Positions 20,014 through 33,274 are shown, counted from the first letter of the stretch. The stretch: DNA of 64,000 nucleotides from Nothopassalora personata (GCA_033816765.1 CM066295.1:2418001-2482000), one strand, 5' to 3'. Numbers and translations: made by a program. The notes: generated by a model not told the origin, from the sequence alone.

Positions 20014-22380
20014 AAATAAAAGGGGTCTATAGGGACTCTATCCCTTATAAGGGGATAGAGGAATTAGAGGAAGGGAAAACACCTAAATCTAGTAAAGAAG
20101 GGAGAAGCGGAACTAACGCTACTAAATTAGGTATAGGCGTAGGTACGAATAGTACAATTAGAATAGATACTATAACTGCCCTCTTTAGATGATTAGTAGT
20201 AGTAATAGAAAACACTAGCCCTCGCTTTCTACCTCTAGGAGGTGCTAAGAATCCGTTCTTTAATAGCACTAATGCTACTAAGTTCTAGGAGCGGTTTAGC
20301 GACCTAATAGACTAGTATCCGCCTCGGGCATCTACTAAGAAGGATAATTTCTAGGGTAGGTTTAAGCGTAATTGCAAAACTACTATCCGGCGTATAGTTA
20401 TAAGACTACCTAGGTAGCTTACTAACAAGGCACATTTTAGGAGGGCGTTCTTATTAGAGTTCTTAAGGTTTAACGCCTACTCGATATTAGGGAGTTGGGA
20501 ATATCTTAAAAAGATTATTAGGGCGCAGTAAGGTAAGAGGCCCGAAGAATAGGATATAAAGGAATTTATCCGCCTGTTTATATTCTTAAGTGACCTAATT
20601 GAACCTAAGGATTTAGATAATAGCTCCCGGAGTTGCCTCCTCCTTTAGGGATTACTAGAGGCGGTCGCAAAAGTAGTCTATAAGGCTTACGGGCTTTACC
20701 TAAAGCAACCTAAGAAGTTTAGGGACTTTTAGAGGATCCTCGATAAAGGTACTAGTATCGTAGATAGTAAGGAGGAATAGAAAGCTATATATATAGATTT
20801 CCCTCTTACTTTATCTTAGCTACACCGCTTAGTCGTAAAGTAAATGCCGCGCCTTAAGCCTAAGATTAACACGCTTAAGAAGGCTACCTCTAGGACTGTT
20901 ATTAATAATAACCTAATCTAGAAGGTAGCTAAAATAAGTATACGTATATACTAGCGCGGTCGCGTCGCGGAGGCGGGTTCCTTCTACCCGAGCGAGAATT
21001 AACGCTCTATATAACCGGAGAGGCACGACCTAGATACTAAGCTATAGGTTTACGTAATATAGCGTCCCCTATCCTAGAATCGCGAACAGTCTAAAGCGAT
21101 AGATGGTTATTGCTATAACTGTAGTAGTTCGAAGCACTAGGCTAGTAATTATACGGCGATAAGGTCCTTAATATCCCGGGGCTACGTATACCTCGCCCCG
21201 AATAACTAGTAGTATCTAGGGAAAGAAGGCGATCCGCGTCCTACTAAATTTAACTTTCGGAAGGACTATAGTAAACCGAAACTGCTCTATATGCTCCCTC
21301 TACTTAAAGAACATTATAGGCCGATCGAGTTTAATAACTAGTATAAGATTCCCGCACTACGTAAGTAATAGATAGGTAGGGACTACACTAGGGTAATAAA
21401 GGTTACGCCTCCTAATTATTCTAAGCCCCCTCCTAGCTTTAGGCATTTAATAGAGTATAGCCCTTAGGACGCACGGTCTAGCTAAACGGAGAAGGCTACT
21501 AGGACATATTAGGTCTTATTCGGAGAAAGTAAAGCGGAGTAGGCGATCGACTTAGGCGAGCTTAACGAGGTATCTACCTACCCTATATAGTCTAATAAAG
21601 TAAAAGGGAAGGTACCCGTAGGTATTCTAAAGAATCCGTACCCGAGGACCCGGTCCTTAGCCTAGGATCTACGAGCCCGAGCTAAGGCTACTAAGAAAGT
21701 TCGCCTTTAATTAGAATAGGAGATCCGGTAAGCTAAGATTAACTAGTAGGAGGTTAAAATAATTAACGAAGTTAATGCTTAAATAAGCGAAACTTAATTA
21801 TTAGCTAAATCCGGGGTAACCCTAGGAAGGGGAAATAATGCCTAAGTAAACGAACTAGGGAACGATACTAGTAAAGGACTGCCTAAGGATATACCTATTA
21901 GTCCCGTAAACGCCCCCTTCGCATAAAGGAAGCGTATATAGAATGCTAAGACTATAAGAATTAATAACTACGTCCGACAATATAGTTTAGCTAGTAATAG
22001 CCCGGTTATAAAGGAAGAGGGTATTATCTACTAAATTGATTAGATCCTCTAGACGACGTTTCCTAATGTAAATGCCTAGGATTAGTTTTAATATAGTCGC
22101 TAGTTCGAGGCTACCCTCCTCGGTTACGTTACTAACACCCCCGCTCTTTAGGAGAAGCTCGCTATAGTACGACGCCTTATAGGAAAGGACCCTAAGGTAC
22201 GCACTAGATAAGTAGTTACCTATAAAGATAAACCTAAGTATAATAAGGAGGTCTTCCGCAAAGATAGTTAGGCCTAGTATATCGGAGTATATTTAACTAT
22301 GCTTTACTCTAAAGGTACGGTCCCTACTACTAAGCTATATAAGGACGTTAAGAAAATCGGGCTCTCTAGTGTCCTTAACA
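20014..22380 (+). pseudogene. G1 gag remnant
   Basis: The start is inferred from G2, where the equivalent frame opens with ATG at 54678; here the codon reads ATA. The translation shows a helical capsid-like stretch (about 20280-20900) and a zinc-knuckle block, GYCYNCSSSKH, near 21105 with later Cys lost to Tyr. All stops are of Gln/Trp-to-TAG type. From about 21400 to 22300 a long Lys/Ala/Asn-rich region leads to the protease. Confidence 0.65.
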
Positions 22381-25300
22381 ACTTTGCTATAGTCCCTAGT
22401 CCTTAGGTAGTAGCGGAGTTTAGGATAAATAAGAACTAGATTAGGTGCCTAATTAATAAGGGTTCCGAGGTGAATATTATCGGCTAGAGGAACGCTTATA
22501 GGTTTAGGTTACTAGTAATGTCGAGTGCTTAGCTTACCTTTCGAGGTACTAGAGGGCGGGCCTAGTTTAAAGATGTTATAGGCAATTTAGATGTTTAGGT
22601 ATTTAGGGTTTACTACTAGGTAGACATGTTTATCTCCTCGGATCTAACCTTACTAACAATCCTAGGACGTCCGTAGGCCCGTAAGGTACGGCTTACTGCC
22701 CGTAACTGCGATAATAGATCGTAGGAGGGGACTATTACTAGCCGTAAAGGTAAAAGTGTTATGTTTACTACCCTAGTTAGCTCGGATAGGTATAAGACCC
22801 TTTAAGAACTATTAAAAGCGTCGGGAAATAGAAGGGTAGGTTAATTTACGGCGCTTAACCTACCGGTAACTTACTAAAGCCGGATTTAATAAAATTAGTA
22901 AGGTTCTTACACAATCTCGGAGAAACCTCGGACTTTAATTTACCGCTCCCGGGACCGGCAAATAGCGATAGTAAGGAAAACGGATACGACTAAGACACGA
23001 CGTATCTATAGGAAGACACGACGCATCTATAGGAACCCGGTAAGGCTCTAACGCCTAGTAACTATTTAGCTCACTTATTAGGATTGCTTAGGAGTACTAG
23101 AATAAAGGAACGAGTTATAGAAATTAGAATAGGCGCGTTTAAAAGAGACTCTATTACTAACGTTTATTTAGTTTAAGGGGATTAGCCCTCCGAGATCTTA
23201 AGGCAATCTGCATTAAATACTTAGGTACGGAAGTAATAAGTAGGCTAACATATAGCTAATATTAGGATACCGTAGGTCTTTACGATATATAAGCGTAAGG
23301 CGGATAAGAAGAAGCTAGTAGACGCGAGCGTTTACGAGCGCCTAGAATTACGAGTTAAGGGAGATATAGAATAGAAGCGTAGGGCGCTATACCTAGAGTC
23401 TAAGATGCCTAAATGATAAGGTCCGTTTAACGGGAAGTACTTAACTAAGAAATTCTTAAGTATTAAGCGAGGTAGCCGGATTACTCTCGAACGGCTTACC
23501 TTAATTAAGGTTAGCATTAAGTTATTACTAATAGAAAGGGCCTTATTTAATAAGATGCTCTATAACCGGGAGGTAGTCCTCGCTTAGGATTTTAGTTATA
23601 TAAGGTAAATTAGGCACGACGTTATGCTACCTTAGAAGATTAACACGGTCTCTTATAAGCTATAGTAGGCACGCCCTATCCGGTTGTACCTAAGTCTTAG
23701 GGTAGTTATTAAACGCATAATTAGGGCCCGGATTAAGAATAACATCCTAGAATACTTATAGGGGGATATTCTAATAGCTAGTTCCTAGTCGTAAAGAAAG
23801 TTAATGCCTCTAGAAGCGATATGCTATATCGGTTAATTAACTTAGCTATGCTCCTAAATAACGTTACTATACGCGATACTAACATTCCACCGGACACGGA
23901 TAGCTTCTTAGAGAATTTTACCGGGTACCGAGTCGCTTTACTTATAGACCTGTTTTTAGGTTATAATTAGATTACTTTAGATAAGTCCTACCGGGACTTA
24001 ATAGGCTTTATAACCCCTCTTAGCCTAGTACGCAACACGACTCTACCTTAAGGAGCTACTAATTTAGTTACTTAGTTCGTGCGTACGGTAACAAAGATTC
24101 TACTTAATTATATCTCGTATCGAGCGAAGCCGTTTCTCGATAACATCGGTATTAAGGGACTAACTAAGGACTATAGGAATGTAGAAGTAAAGCCTAGGTT
24201 AAGGAAATAGGTCGTTAAGCATATTGTTTCCCTAGATCTAGTTCTTACTAATTTAGAAAGAGCTAGTACGGTAGTTGCTAGAGGCAAATTATAATAGTTA
24301 TACGAAAAGCTTAAGATCGTTAGGTACGTTACTAGCCCGGATAGTCGCTATCCTAACCTAAAGGTTATAGCTAAGATCCTAGATTAGCCTATGCCTACCT
24401 ATATTAAGGAGGTCCGCACCTATATAGGGCTATATATATACTTCCGGATATAGATCCCCTAGTTTATTATTATCGCTCGACTAATGTATAAGCTACTAAA
24501 GAAGGACGCCGAGTTCACCTAGATAGGAAACGAGCAGTTCTCGAAAGAAGAGGTTACTAGATATCTTATATAGGCTCTAGCCTTAGTTACCCTCTACTAC
24601 TTACCTAGTGCTAGGTCTATCTTTATCTTAGTTAATGCTAGCGGCACTAGATAGGGATATATCGTTTCTTAAGAATTAATAGACAGTACCCGACGGCGTC
24701 ACCCGGTACGGTATAAGAGTAGAATCTAGAACGCGTTAGAATCTAGATATAATGCTAGTAAGCGGGAATGCCTTAGGGTCCTTAAGGGGCTTAAGAAGAT
24801 CTAGAGATATGTTACTAGCGTTAATTTTATCCTTAAGATTAATGCTAAGACACTTATATAGTAGCTTAACCGGCCGGCTTTGGACCTACCTAACTCGGTA
24901 ATAGCCCGGTAGGTCGTATAGATTAGGCTATTTACGTTCGAAGTAAAGTACGTTACGGGGACTAGGCACACTAGCCTAGATGCCCTATCTCGTAGGCCTC
25001 TACACCTTAGGAACCTAGAGAAGCTAACGAAGACGAAGTCGACCGGATAATTAATAATAAGCTATTCGGGTACCCGGAGCCGGTCGATACCTATCTAGTT
25101 AAAATCTAGAAAACACGACATCTCGGGGACTAATACTCTAAAAGCTCTTAGTAGCTTGCTTAGGTTATAGAAACTAGGACCCGGCCCGATAGTATTACCC
25201 GTACTAAGTACCGGCGGCTAGTAAAGAAGAGCATTAACTTCTTTATCCGGGATTAGTTGCTATTCTTCTAGAAGCGCCGAGGAGCACTATTATAACTTGT

Positions 25301-26640
25301 AATTAACGATAATAAGGCTTAGAAGGAGATCGTTATAGAGTACTATAAGAGACACGGTTACCGTAGCGCTAAGGTCGTGTATAACCTTATTTCCGATCGG
25401 TATTACTAGGACGGGTACTTCGCCGATGTCTCTACGTAGGTTCGAAGTTATACTCCTTATAGGTTTCGCGAAGGTAACTAGCGCGCTAGTAAGCTTCACT
25501 TATCGAGCCCTTAGGTCATTAGTAAGAAGTAGTACTCGAATCCCCGTCTAGGTATATAAAAACGGATACCTCCTAGTTACGCGCGAAGCACTTAGTAACT
25601 AGATCGAGGCTAGAGTAACGAGGGCACCTCCTAGCTCTAAGACGGTTACTAAGTTTCTATACGAAGATATCTTCTATAGGCACGGCTACTATACTAAAAT
25701 TGTACTTAATAACGCTACGGTTTATACGGCTAAGGTTAAGCGGTTACTCGTAGGACTTAGTATTCGAAGGATCCAAATATTACCGTACTATCCGTAGTCT
25801 AATGCTCCGGTCGAGGTTAGGTACCGTCCGATTCTTATAGCGTTAGTAAAGCTTATAAGGAACATATACCGCGGATAGGAGTAATAGGTACCCGCTATAT
25901 TATAGGCTAATAGGACTACGACCTATCGTACTACTAGAATAACGCTAGCTTAGGTCCTATATAGCTATCGCACGATTCTACCAATTGAGGTTAAGTACCC
26001 GACGTAGGCGAATTATTAATAGGGATCGGTTAGGACGACTAAGGACCTACTTACAATACGTGCGCGTTAACTCTAGGCTCGAGACCTTAGTTTAGAAGAG
26101 CTACATGCTCGAAGGAAGCGGCTAAGAGAACTTAGTAAGGACTACTTTAATTCTTACCGGAATGTTAACTTTATTAGTTTCTAGAAGGGCGACCTTATTA
26201 TAAGGTTCGATAAGCTATATAAGGACGACTTCTTACGTAAGATCGGTTACCGATAGTAAGGTCTATATTAGGTGTCTAGTGTCTCCGGGGAACTTAGTAC
26301 CTATATTCTTAAGGAACTTAATAGTACGCTAATAAAGGGTGTTTAGGTACGAGAAAACCTTAAGCTAGTTCTAGAGCTTCGTCCGGATAATATAGGAGTA
26401 CTAAGCTTAGATAATAGAATCGATCTCGTAATAGGGGAGGGAGAAGTCGCTAATAGCGTCGCTAATAGCGAAGATAGTAGTAATTCGAACGAGATCGAGC
26501 CTATTACCGACGAAGAGGTGCTACCTATAGGAGTTAACGAAAGGGGATCGGATCCTAAACCGGAATCTAAGAAGCTATAGGTTAGGCCTTATAACCTTTC
26601 TATAGCCGAAATTTTATAGTTTAGTAGGATCGAGACTAAG
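22381..26640 (+). pseudogene. G1 pol remnant (PR, RT, RNase H, IN)
   Basis: The protease resembles an I-x-CLI-x-KGSEVNIIG motif near 22445. RT includes LLIDLFLGYN near 23940, a TLP-stop-GATNLV block near 24050, and FLDN where the YxDD motif is expected near 24140. RNase H ends in the typical FEVKYVTGTRHTSLDAL motif near 24940. The integrase region (about 25250-26400) shows an HRxxxK-type zinc-binding stretch (HGYRSAKVVYNLISDRYY near 25355) and a later SNAPVEVRYRP motif near 25800. No chromodomain was recognised. A second palindromic motif (CTCCCGGGACC) lies near 22948. The whole frame is full of TAG. Confidence 0.7.
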
Positions 26641-26787
26641 AACTAATTAGTTAGTAATAGCGTACGGAGTTTACTTCCCTTAGGCATGTGTTACGTATAC
26701 TCTTTAGTTTATTAAGCTAATTCGGTTATCTAGACTTCACTTTATAGGATGTTCTTACCTTAGTTAGACCTTAGTTAGTAGAGTTAC

Positions 26788-26813
26788 ATTTACCGGTCCC
26801 GGGACCGGTAAAT
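26788..26813. repeat. Perfect 26-bp palindrome between pol and the accessory ORF
   Basis: ATTTACCGGTCCC (26788-26800) is followed by its exact reverse complement (26801-26813). The same GGTCCCGGGACC core, with a shared flank reaching TTACGTAA, lies in every G-family LTR. The equivalent internal palindrome in G2 is at 41372-41397. It could be an internal promoter or protein-binding site duplicated from the LTR (inference). Confidence 0.85.
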
Positions 26814-27124
26814 TGGATTACGTAATAGTATAGTATGCCTCTATTAAATGCTTACCTAGGTAGTTACTAGTACTAGTTTTCGGTTACATATAGGGTTATT
26901 AGACCTTTAGCATAACCTTAATAGTACTACTCTTACTACTTATAAGACCGGTCTCGGTACTACTACCTTATAACGGTTATAGGGACACACGATAAGAGGC
27001 ATACTTAAGCGTAGCTCTCTACCTACTACTTCCTCTCTTTTTCTTTAAATACTAATACTATTTAACTACTACTATATATATTAGACGGTTCTTTAGCCTC
27101 TCTCTTTACGACCTTAACCTTCTT

Positions 27125-30100
27125 TAAAGCCCCCTACCCTAACATTAAGCTTTTAAAGCTTACTAATACTCTAGAGTAGTACTACGAGATAGCTAACTCT
27201 TACGATCTTACTACTAGCAAATCCTAGTTATTATAGCTTTAGCTAGTCCTTCGTTACGCCCGGCTAGTTCGAGTATAGCGCTTACTAGTACTATTACTAG
27301 GCTTACCCACCTACCTTAGACCTTATTCGAGTCCCTTCGTCTACCGGACAACGTTAAGTATGTCCTTACTAACTCGAACACGCCGAAGTCCGCCGCTAAT
27401 ATTATGTTCCGGGAGCTTAGTCCTTAGAAGCGGGTTAAGGTATTAAAGGACTTCTATAAGGGCTTCGAGAAGGTGTTCGAAGACTACTCCGTCTAGGTTA
27501 ACCTGTTTTTCGAGGAAGTTAAGAACGGTATAGGTAAGAGCTATAAGGATAAATTCCTTAGTAATAAGAAGCTCGATGTCTTATTTCCTATCGTTAGTAA
27601 GATTCGTAAGACCGGTTTAGAGATTCGTAATCGTAAGAAGACTCTTCGAGCTACGCTTACCCGCTACTAGCTATAGTAGATAGATAATAAAATTCTTAAT
27701 CGACGTATTATCTCTAAGCTTTATAGTACTAACAGCGGGCGCCGCTACTTCACGGCCTTTATTAATAAGTACCTAGACTATAGTAGGGCAGTGAGTAGAA
27801 TTTAGAGGGCATTAATCTAGCGTATAAGGATCGGCCGTAAGGGTATAGATCGTAAGCGAATTCTAGAGCCTAGTAATCTTACCTAGTACGATAGGGAGGC
27901 TAAAGCACGTAGTATTAATCTGTAGTCGGCTAAGAGTAGGGAGATTATTAGAAGATACCGCCTAGCCGTCTATAAGAATAGCCTTCTATACTTTATAGAA
28001 GGTACTATTACTAAGAAGTCCGCGTCCTTAGAGGATAGTATAGATTAACCTAGACTATCTAGCTAGTAATAGCCTTAGCTACTACCGGGTAGTAAAGGTA
28101 AAGGACGTATAAAGAGTACTACGCTAACTCTACTACTAGCCTCTACTTAGCCTATAGTCCTATCGAGAGGCGGTTATAAGTCGAGTTAACTTAAGTAGCT
28201 CCGTATAGGCGAGAGCATAGGTAAGAGTATAACTACGCCTACTTAATCCTCGCCTAACCGAACGCTAGACGGCGTACCTATACGCGAGGGTAGTCCGCTA
28301 GGTACACCGGTTAGTACTCTATAATCTACTCCGGCCTTAACTAAGAATAGCAATCCGATACTTACTATATTACCTTCGGCTATAATTAGGAATGTATTAG
28401 TCTTTAAGGATTAGATCATATAAGAAGACGAGGCCCTCCGGATTAAGCGCGCTAACTACACCTATAATAAGCGGTACTATAGCGTTAAGTTTAGAAACTC
28501 GATTAACGTAGATAGCATTAACTAGCTACCTAAGTACCGGATAGCGGGCCTTAAGATGCTCGAACATACTGTCTCGTAGGTTCTTAAGAGGGATAGTAAG
28601 GTTAGCGCTATAATGTGCGATTAGCATATTCGAGATTTCTACTATAAGGCCCTCTACTTCGTTACGAATCCCGGTATTACCGCTAATACCCTATGTAAGC
28701 GTACGCTTAAGGTCTAAGACTAGCTCTTTAAAGGTAGGAGTTTTTTTAGCTATTAAAGTAAAAAATCGGTCGTGGTTTCGCCCTAATAAGCGTAGTTAGA
28801 AGACTATTAACCCGCTTAGCTACCTTAGCGTTCGAGGTAAAGTCGGTACTACGAGTAGTATCGTTACGTATACTAACTATAACTAGATCCTCGACAAATT
28901 TAGCATTAATAAAGCTAACTAAGCCGATCTTAATAGCACCGGTACCTATATTAATAGTAACATACTATACTAGTATAATAACGCTAACCTAGCGCCGCGG
29001 GTTAAAACGGTTAGAGAAATAATAAGTCGAGAATTCGACGTATACCGATAGTACCCACGAGAATTTAATAAGGTTAGTAACGGCGGCGTCTACTAGAACA
29101 TATAGTATTCTCTAAGCTAATAGATTATGCGATAAGACCCCGGGCTATAGCTCTTATAAGTAGCGCTATACCCTTAATACTATACTTGGTTTATCTCCTT
29201 CCCTAGGCCTACGATTTTTAGCTTTAATAGGGCTTATTAGGGGGGTAACGCGAACGCTATAGTGCAGTATGCTAGGGTCGACTTAAACCTCGAAGTTAAA
29301 AACTACTAGACTAGGAACCGGCTTAATATAGTATACTCTCTTAACTTAGAGAGTACTAGTAGGCCGGAGTTTTTGCACGGTTTTTATAAGTAAGAGAATG
29401 CTATAGAGTTTATCTAGTAGTACTAGAATAACGACTACGTAGAAGACGGCCGATTTAAGCGCTTCTTCTCGGTTAGGGTTTAGAATTACCTAAGCAAAAA
29501 CCGCATTAACTAGTTTAGAGAGGATCTAAGCGCTAGGTAAATGCGGGTAACTACTATAGGCGTTCTAATAAGGTAGGCCGTATATAAGAAGACGCTACGT
29601 TAGATTAACCCTTACTTTATCGGGATCCGCGACGATAACTATCTTAAACTCTAGAGAAGCTAGAGTATGCACTAGGTAATAGACCTCTATCGTAACTTTA
29701 AGACGCTAAGTAAGAGCGCTACCGGGTTTAAGTATCGACGCCTAGTACCCGGCTATCCTTTCCCTACGGGCGTATACCTTAGTAGCATTAGCCCTCTATC
29801 CGATGCCCTAGCGGGTTTAAAGTCTTAGAACGATAATGAAGTTATCCTTAATGCTAGAAAGTAGCTTAATACTACGGTCCGCCTAGACTCGGAGCTCTTC
29901 TATAAGAAGATATATAAGTAGCGCGTCCGAGCTATAAAATTAATAGATAAGTAGCTTAGCTTAGTTACTACTCTCGAGTAGCTATACTTTATAAGCGAAG
30001 GGCGCAATAAGAGCTTCTTCCGTAACTACTATAGGAACTTTACTAACTAGCCGCTTAAGGACGCGTCTAATAAGACTAGTGTTAGCTACGATAACGAGTA

Positions 30101-30140
30101 GGTCTAGATAAAGGAGTTATGTAAGAATAAGTAGAACTAA
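27125..30140 (+). pseudogene. Accessory ORF of G1, about 1,000 codons, unknown function
   Basis: Downstream of integrase one frame runs for about 3 kb with essentially only Gln/Trp-type TAG stops, showing it was once coding. Early residues include LRLPDNVKYVLTNSNTPKS (near 27330). A Lys/Arg-rich helical part follows, then a Ser/Thr/Pro-rich middle (about 28080-28330), and a C-terminal third with RPEFLHGFYK (near 29360) and GFKYRRLVPGYPFPTGVYLS (near 29730). It ends at TAA 30138-30140. A T7 run at 28741 is T6 in G2, so G1 has one frameshift there. I do not recognise a family; it is not RT, integrase, envelope-like or a tyrosine recombinase that I can identify. The same frame occurs in G2 on the minus strand, about 41000-37998. 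Confidence 0.6.
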
Positions 30141-30693
30141 GTAGTTAGTACGGGTTTATAGGCTGCTAGTTTCTAGTTCTAATTCTAGTTCTAGTTCTAG
30201 TTAATGCTTTAGGTACGGGTACTTCTAGTCCTTAGATCTTACTTGTTTATTATAGTTACTTATCTTCCCTTAACTAACTTTCTAGCTACGTAATAGACTC
30301 GTCTTTAGATTTATTAGGTTACTAGTACTAATACTTACTTGTTTTATAAATAGCGTTCGTATTATTCGACTATCTAGCCCGTTCGATTAATGCTAACATA
30401 GCTACCTATTCCCTCGCTAGTTTCGTAGTATACGTTAACGTAGTACGACGGGCGCGAGTCGCGGTTATTAACGTTACTATTACGGTCTCTATTAGAAGAA
30501 TCCTTTCGATCTTTATAAACTATCGTTAGTAGGCCCTAGGATTGCCTAATATCTTATATATTAAGCTAAATAATAGGGTAAGCTATTATACTACTATAAG
30601 ACTACCTTAGCTTATAGCGACTAACTACGCTACCTATAGTGCCCGGGCTTACTACTTTAGAACCTAAGGACAGGTTCGTAATAGGGGAGGATA
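30141..30693 (+). other. G1 3' untranslated region and polypurine tract
   Basis: This non-coding tail of the element includes a CTAGTT short tandem repeat (about 30173-30204), which differs in length from G2, and a polypurine tract at about 30682-30691 abutting the 3' LTR. Confidence 0.6.
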
Positions 30694-31065
30694 TGTTAAC
30701 GACTAATAGGTTATATTAACCTTAGGTTTAGAGGGGGGGTCCCTTAGGTCTAACTTACCCTAATTTCATTTAGGTTTAATTAGACATTTAGGTAAGCTAG
30801 CGGGACCTAGTATAGCTATAGAGATATATACTACGTAGTTAAGCATTATAAGCGTAGCATTAAGAAAACAATTTAATTTATACCTCTCGAGTAGAGGGCA
30901 TAGGGGTTTAAGTCCGCTAATCCTCTTATTTATCTAGCTACTACGCTACCCGTTACGTAACCTAATTTTACGGTCCCGGGACCGGTAAATACCCCTACTT
31001 ATATAAGCGCCGCTCTATACTACTACAACTCGGACAGGCCTATATAGGGTAGTTAGTAGATATTA
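30694..31065 (+). repeat. G1 3' LTR
   Basis: This 372-bp copy starts TGTTAACG (unRIPped start) and ends GATATTA. It holds GGTCCCGGGACC near 30977. Confidence 0.85.
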
Positions 31066-31071
31066 ATATGT

Positions 31072-32640
31072 CGAGGGCCTACTAAAGTTAACGATTCTTT
31101 CTAACTATAAGAATCTTACGTACTTTACGACGACGAAAGAACTTACCCGAAGGTAAGCCCGCTAGTCGGAGCTACTAGGATAGTATAAGTTCGAAATTAG
31201 ATATACTCTAGGACGAGAGAATAGCCGCGCCGACGCGTTAAGCTAGAGAAGCGACTATATAGAAGGAAAAGAACTAGTATAATATAAGATACTAAAGACG
31301 AACCCTAACGGAAGTCTTAGTACTAACATAAGAGAGTTTAATAACATCGTACAAATCCTAAGCGATAAGGAAGAGTAGTTCCCTATATCGTAAGGAAAGT
31401 ACTAAGTACTAAAGGATTAAGAAGAAGAATATATACGATAATATTACGACGAGCTAACTTATAGACATCCTAGAACATTAAAGACGGTAGACCTTATATA
31501 ACATAGCTTCTTATTTCTATAGATAAGACTTAAAGTACTACGCTATATTAAGCGATACGTACACTATTAATAGAATAAAGCTACTCGATACGCTAAGTAC
31601 GGTTACCTATAGTTTAGGACACTACCCGAGAAACTGTAGGACGAAGTTATAATAGACTTTATTACGAAACTCCTACTCTCGAAGGACCTAGTTATAGAAT
31701 AGACGTACGACATAATACTAGTTATAGTCGATAGGCTTACGAAATACGTACACTTTATTCCTATATTAGAAATATATACTATAGAGCAACTCGGATATCT
31801 CGTACTAGATAGACTAATCCGATACTACGGATTCCCTTAAGCATTTATAATAGATAGAGACAAATTATTTACGTTAAACTACTAGAAGACGCTTATAGGA
31901 ACAATCGGAATTAAATATAAGCTATTAATAGTATATTATCCGGAGATAGACGGATAAACCGAAAGGATAAACTAAACGCTAGAATAATATCTACGATACT
32001 ATATTAACTACGTATAAGACAACTAGGTTTTATTACTATTAATAGCATAGATTGCACTAAACAACTATAAATTAGAGACAACTTTAACGATACTATTTTA
32101 TACGAACTTTAGGAAAGATCCTAACCTATTCGGAACAACTAGATCCTACCTATAAGCCGAAAGAGTAATCGTAACAACGAACACTCTTAAGGAAGTATAT
32201 AAAGAAATGCGTAAGGCGATCGAAGATATATAATATAAACTGTCTTAATAACGGTAAGATACGAGAAAAATAGCACCTCTACTAAAAGAGGGGGATAAGG
32301 TCTATCTCCTTATAAAAAACTTAAGAATAAGAAGATAGACTAAGAAACTAGATTATATTAAGGTCGGACTACTTTCTATCGATAAAGTTATAGGACTAGT
32401 TAAATACCGCCTACGACTACTACCCGACGCTAAAATCTACCTAGTCTTCTATATCTCTAAGTTAGAACCCGCGGACGCTAAAATACCTTACTAAGAAAGC
32501 TTCTATTTCGAGCTAGAAGTAGAAAATAAATTCGAGGTTAAAAAGATACTAAATAGAAAGGGTTAGCAATACTATTTTAAGTAGAAGGGATACGACAATT
32601 TAGAAAATACCTAGGAACTAAAGGCGAACCGAACCTTACG
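31072..32640 (+). pseudogene. E pol remnant: RNase H end, integrase, chromodomain
   Basis: This aligns codon by codon with residues about 635-1155 of the intact D pol. It shows LTYFTTTKELTRRQARWSELL (in two parts), the ADALS motif, and integrase blocks DFITKL, IDRDKLFT and PEIDG-stop-TE, with catalytic Asp/Glu positions readable. The chromodomain (K-stop-KGYDNLENT-stop-E near 32590) has its aromatic-cage Trp codons turned to TAG. It is inactivated by RIP. Confidence 0.82.
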
Positions 32641-33274
32641 AATTACCGCTAGCTACTAAAAGGTTTCTACTACCGCCGAGTAGCGGGAGCGCGCTATTAA
32701 TAGGTTCCGCTACTATACTATTAAGAAAACCCTAGAACCTATTATTGGCGAAACTATCTATAGCGCTCCGAGTTAGAGGACTTAGAGCAAGACAGGAATT
32801 AGGTATAGGTTCGAGTAGTAAGCCCTACGCTACTAGCTCCCGATCCGCCGCTTCCTCCTCCTCGATCTCTCGCTCCTCGAGAGTACGATCCTCCTCTACC
32901 TTACGGTTAATAGTATCTAATTACTTCCGAAGACGTATCTCCTTCGTATACGCCTCTATTATTTTCGCTAAAGCCTCCGAAAGAGCCTCCTTCGTACGAT
33001 CGAGATCGGCTAATAACTTCTTTCGCTAATCCCCGAGCTTTTTCTACTCTACCTTAGTTACCTTCGTATTATACCGCGCTACGTTACTAAGATAGTAATA
33101 AGAACACTTTCCGGACGAGATATATATACGGTATACTAGGTTATTCTTTGTATACCGAGAATAAGGCTTTATAACTTCTTCTCCGAGGCGATAGACGCGG
33201 TTTACGCGGTTCTTTCGTTTTCGAGTAGATAGCGCGTCTAAGGGTAAGATAAGAGTAGAAAGAAGGGAAGACAT
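32636..33274 (-). pseudogene. Opposite-strand accessory ORF of E (Zn2Cys6-like), RIPped
   Basis: The minus-strand frame from ATG 33274 to TAA 32636-32638 is 212 codons with a few internal TAG/TAA. It has the same layout as the intact gene at 46365: a short N-terminus, a six-position Cys cluster read here as five Tyr and one Cys (spacing 2-6-8-2-7), then a long Lys/Glu/Arg coiled-coil region (about 33045-32850). It ends in Gly-Asn-Ser-stop exactly like the intact copy. It converges on, and reaches, the end of pol. Confidence 0.72.

Larger units (their letters stand above)
19309..31065 (+). mobile_element. Giant Ty3/Gypsy LTR element G1 (11.8 kb), RIPped
   Basis: Direct 370-372-bp LTRs lie at 19309-19678 and 30694-31065, with a polypurine tract (AGGGGAGGA) immediately before the 3' copy. 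Between them, in order, are a repeat-rich leader, gag, protease, RT, RNase H, integrase, a 26-bp palindrome, and a further 3-kb frame unlike any pol domain I know. The second copy (G2, 37093-55384, inverted) has the same order and junctions, so this is one composite element rather than a chance association. Flanks are CTAG on the left and ATAT on the right, not a matching duplication, which suggests later rearrangement. Confidence 0.82.

Noticed and set aside
26814..30693. The region after integrase in G1 first looked like a separate element bounded by palindromes.
   Set aside because: The junctions are identical in G2, and the second LTR with its polypurine tract lies beyond it, so it belongs to the same element.
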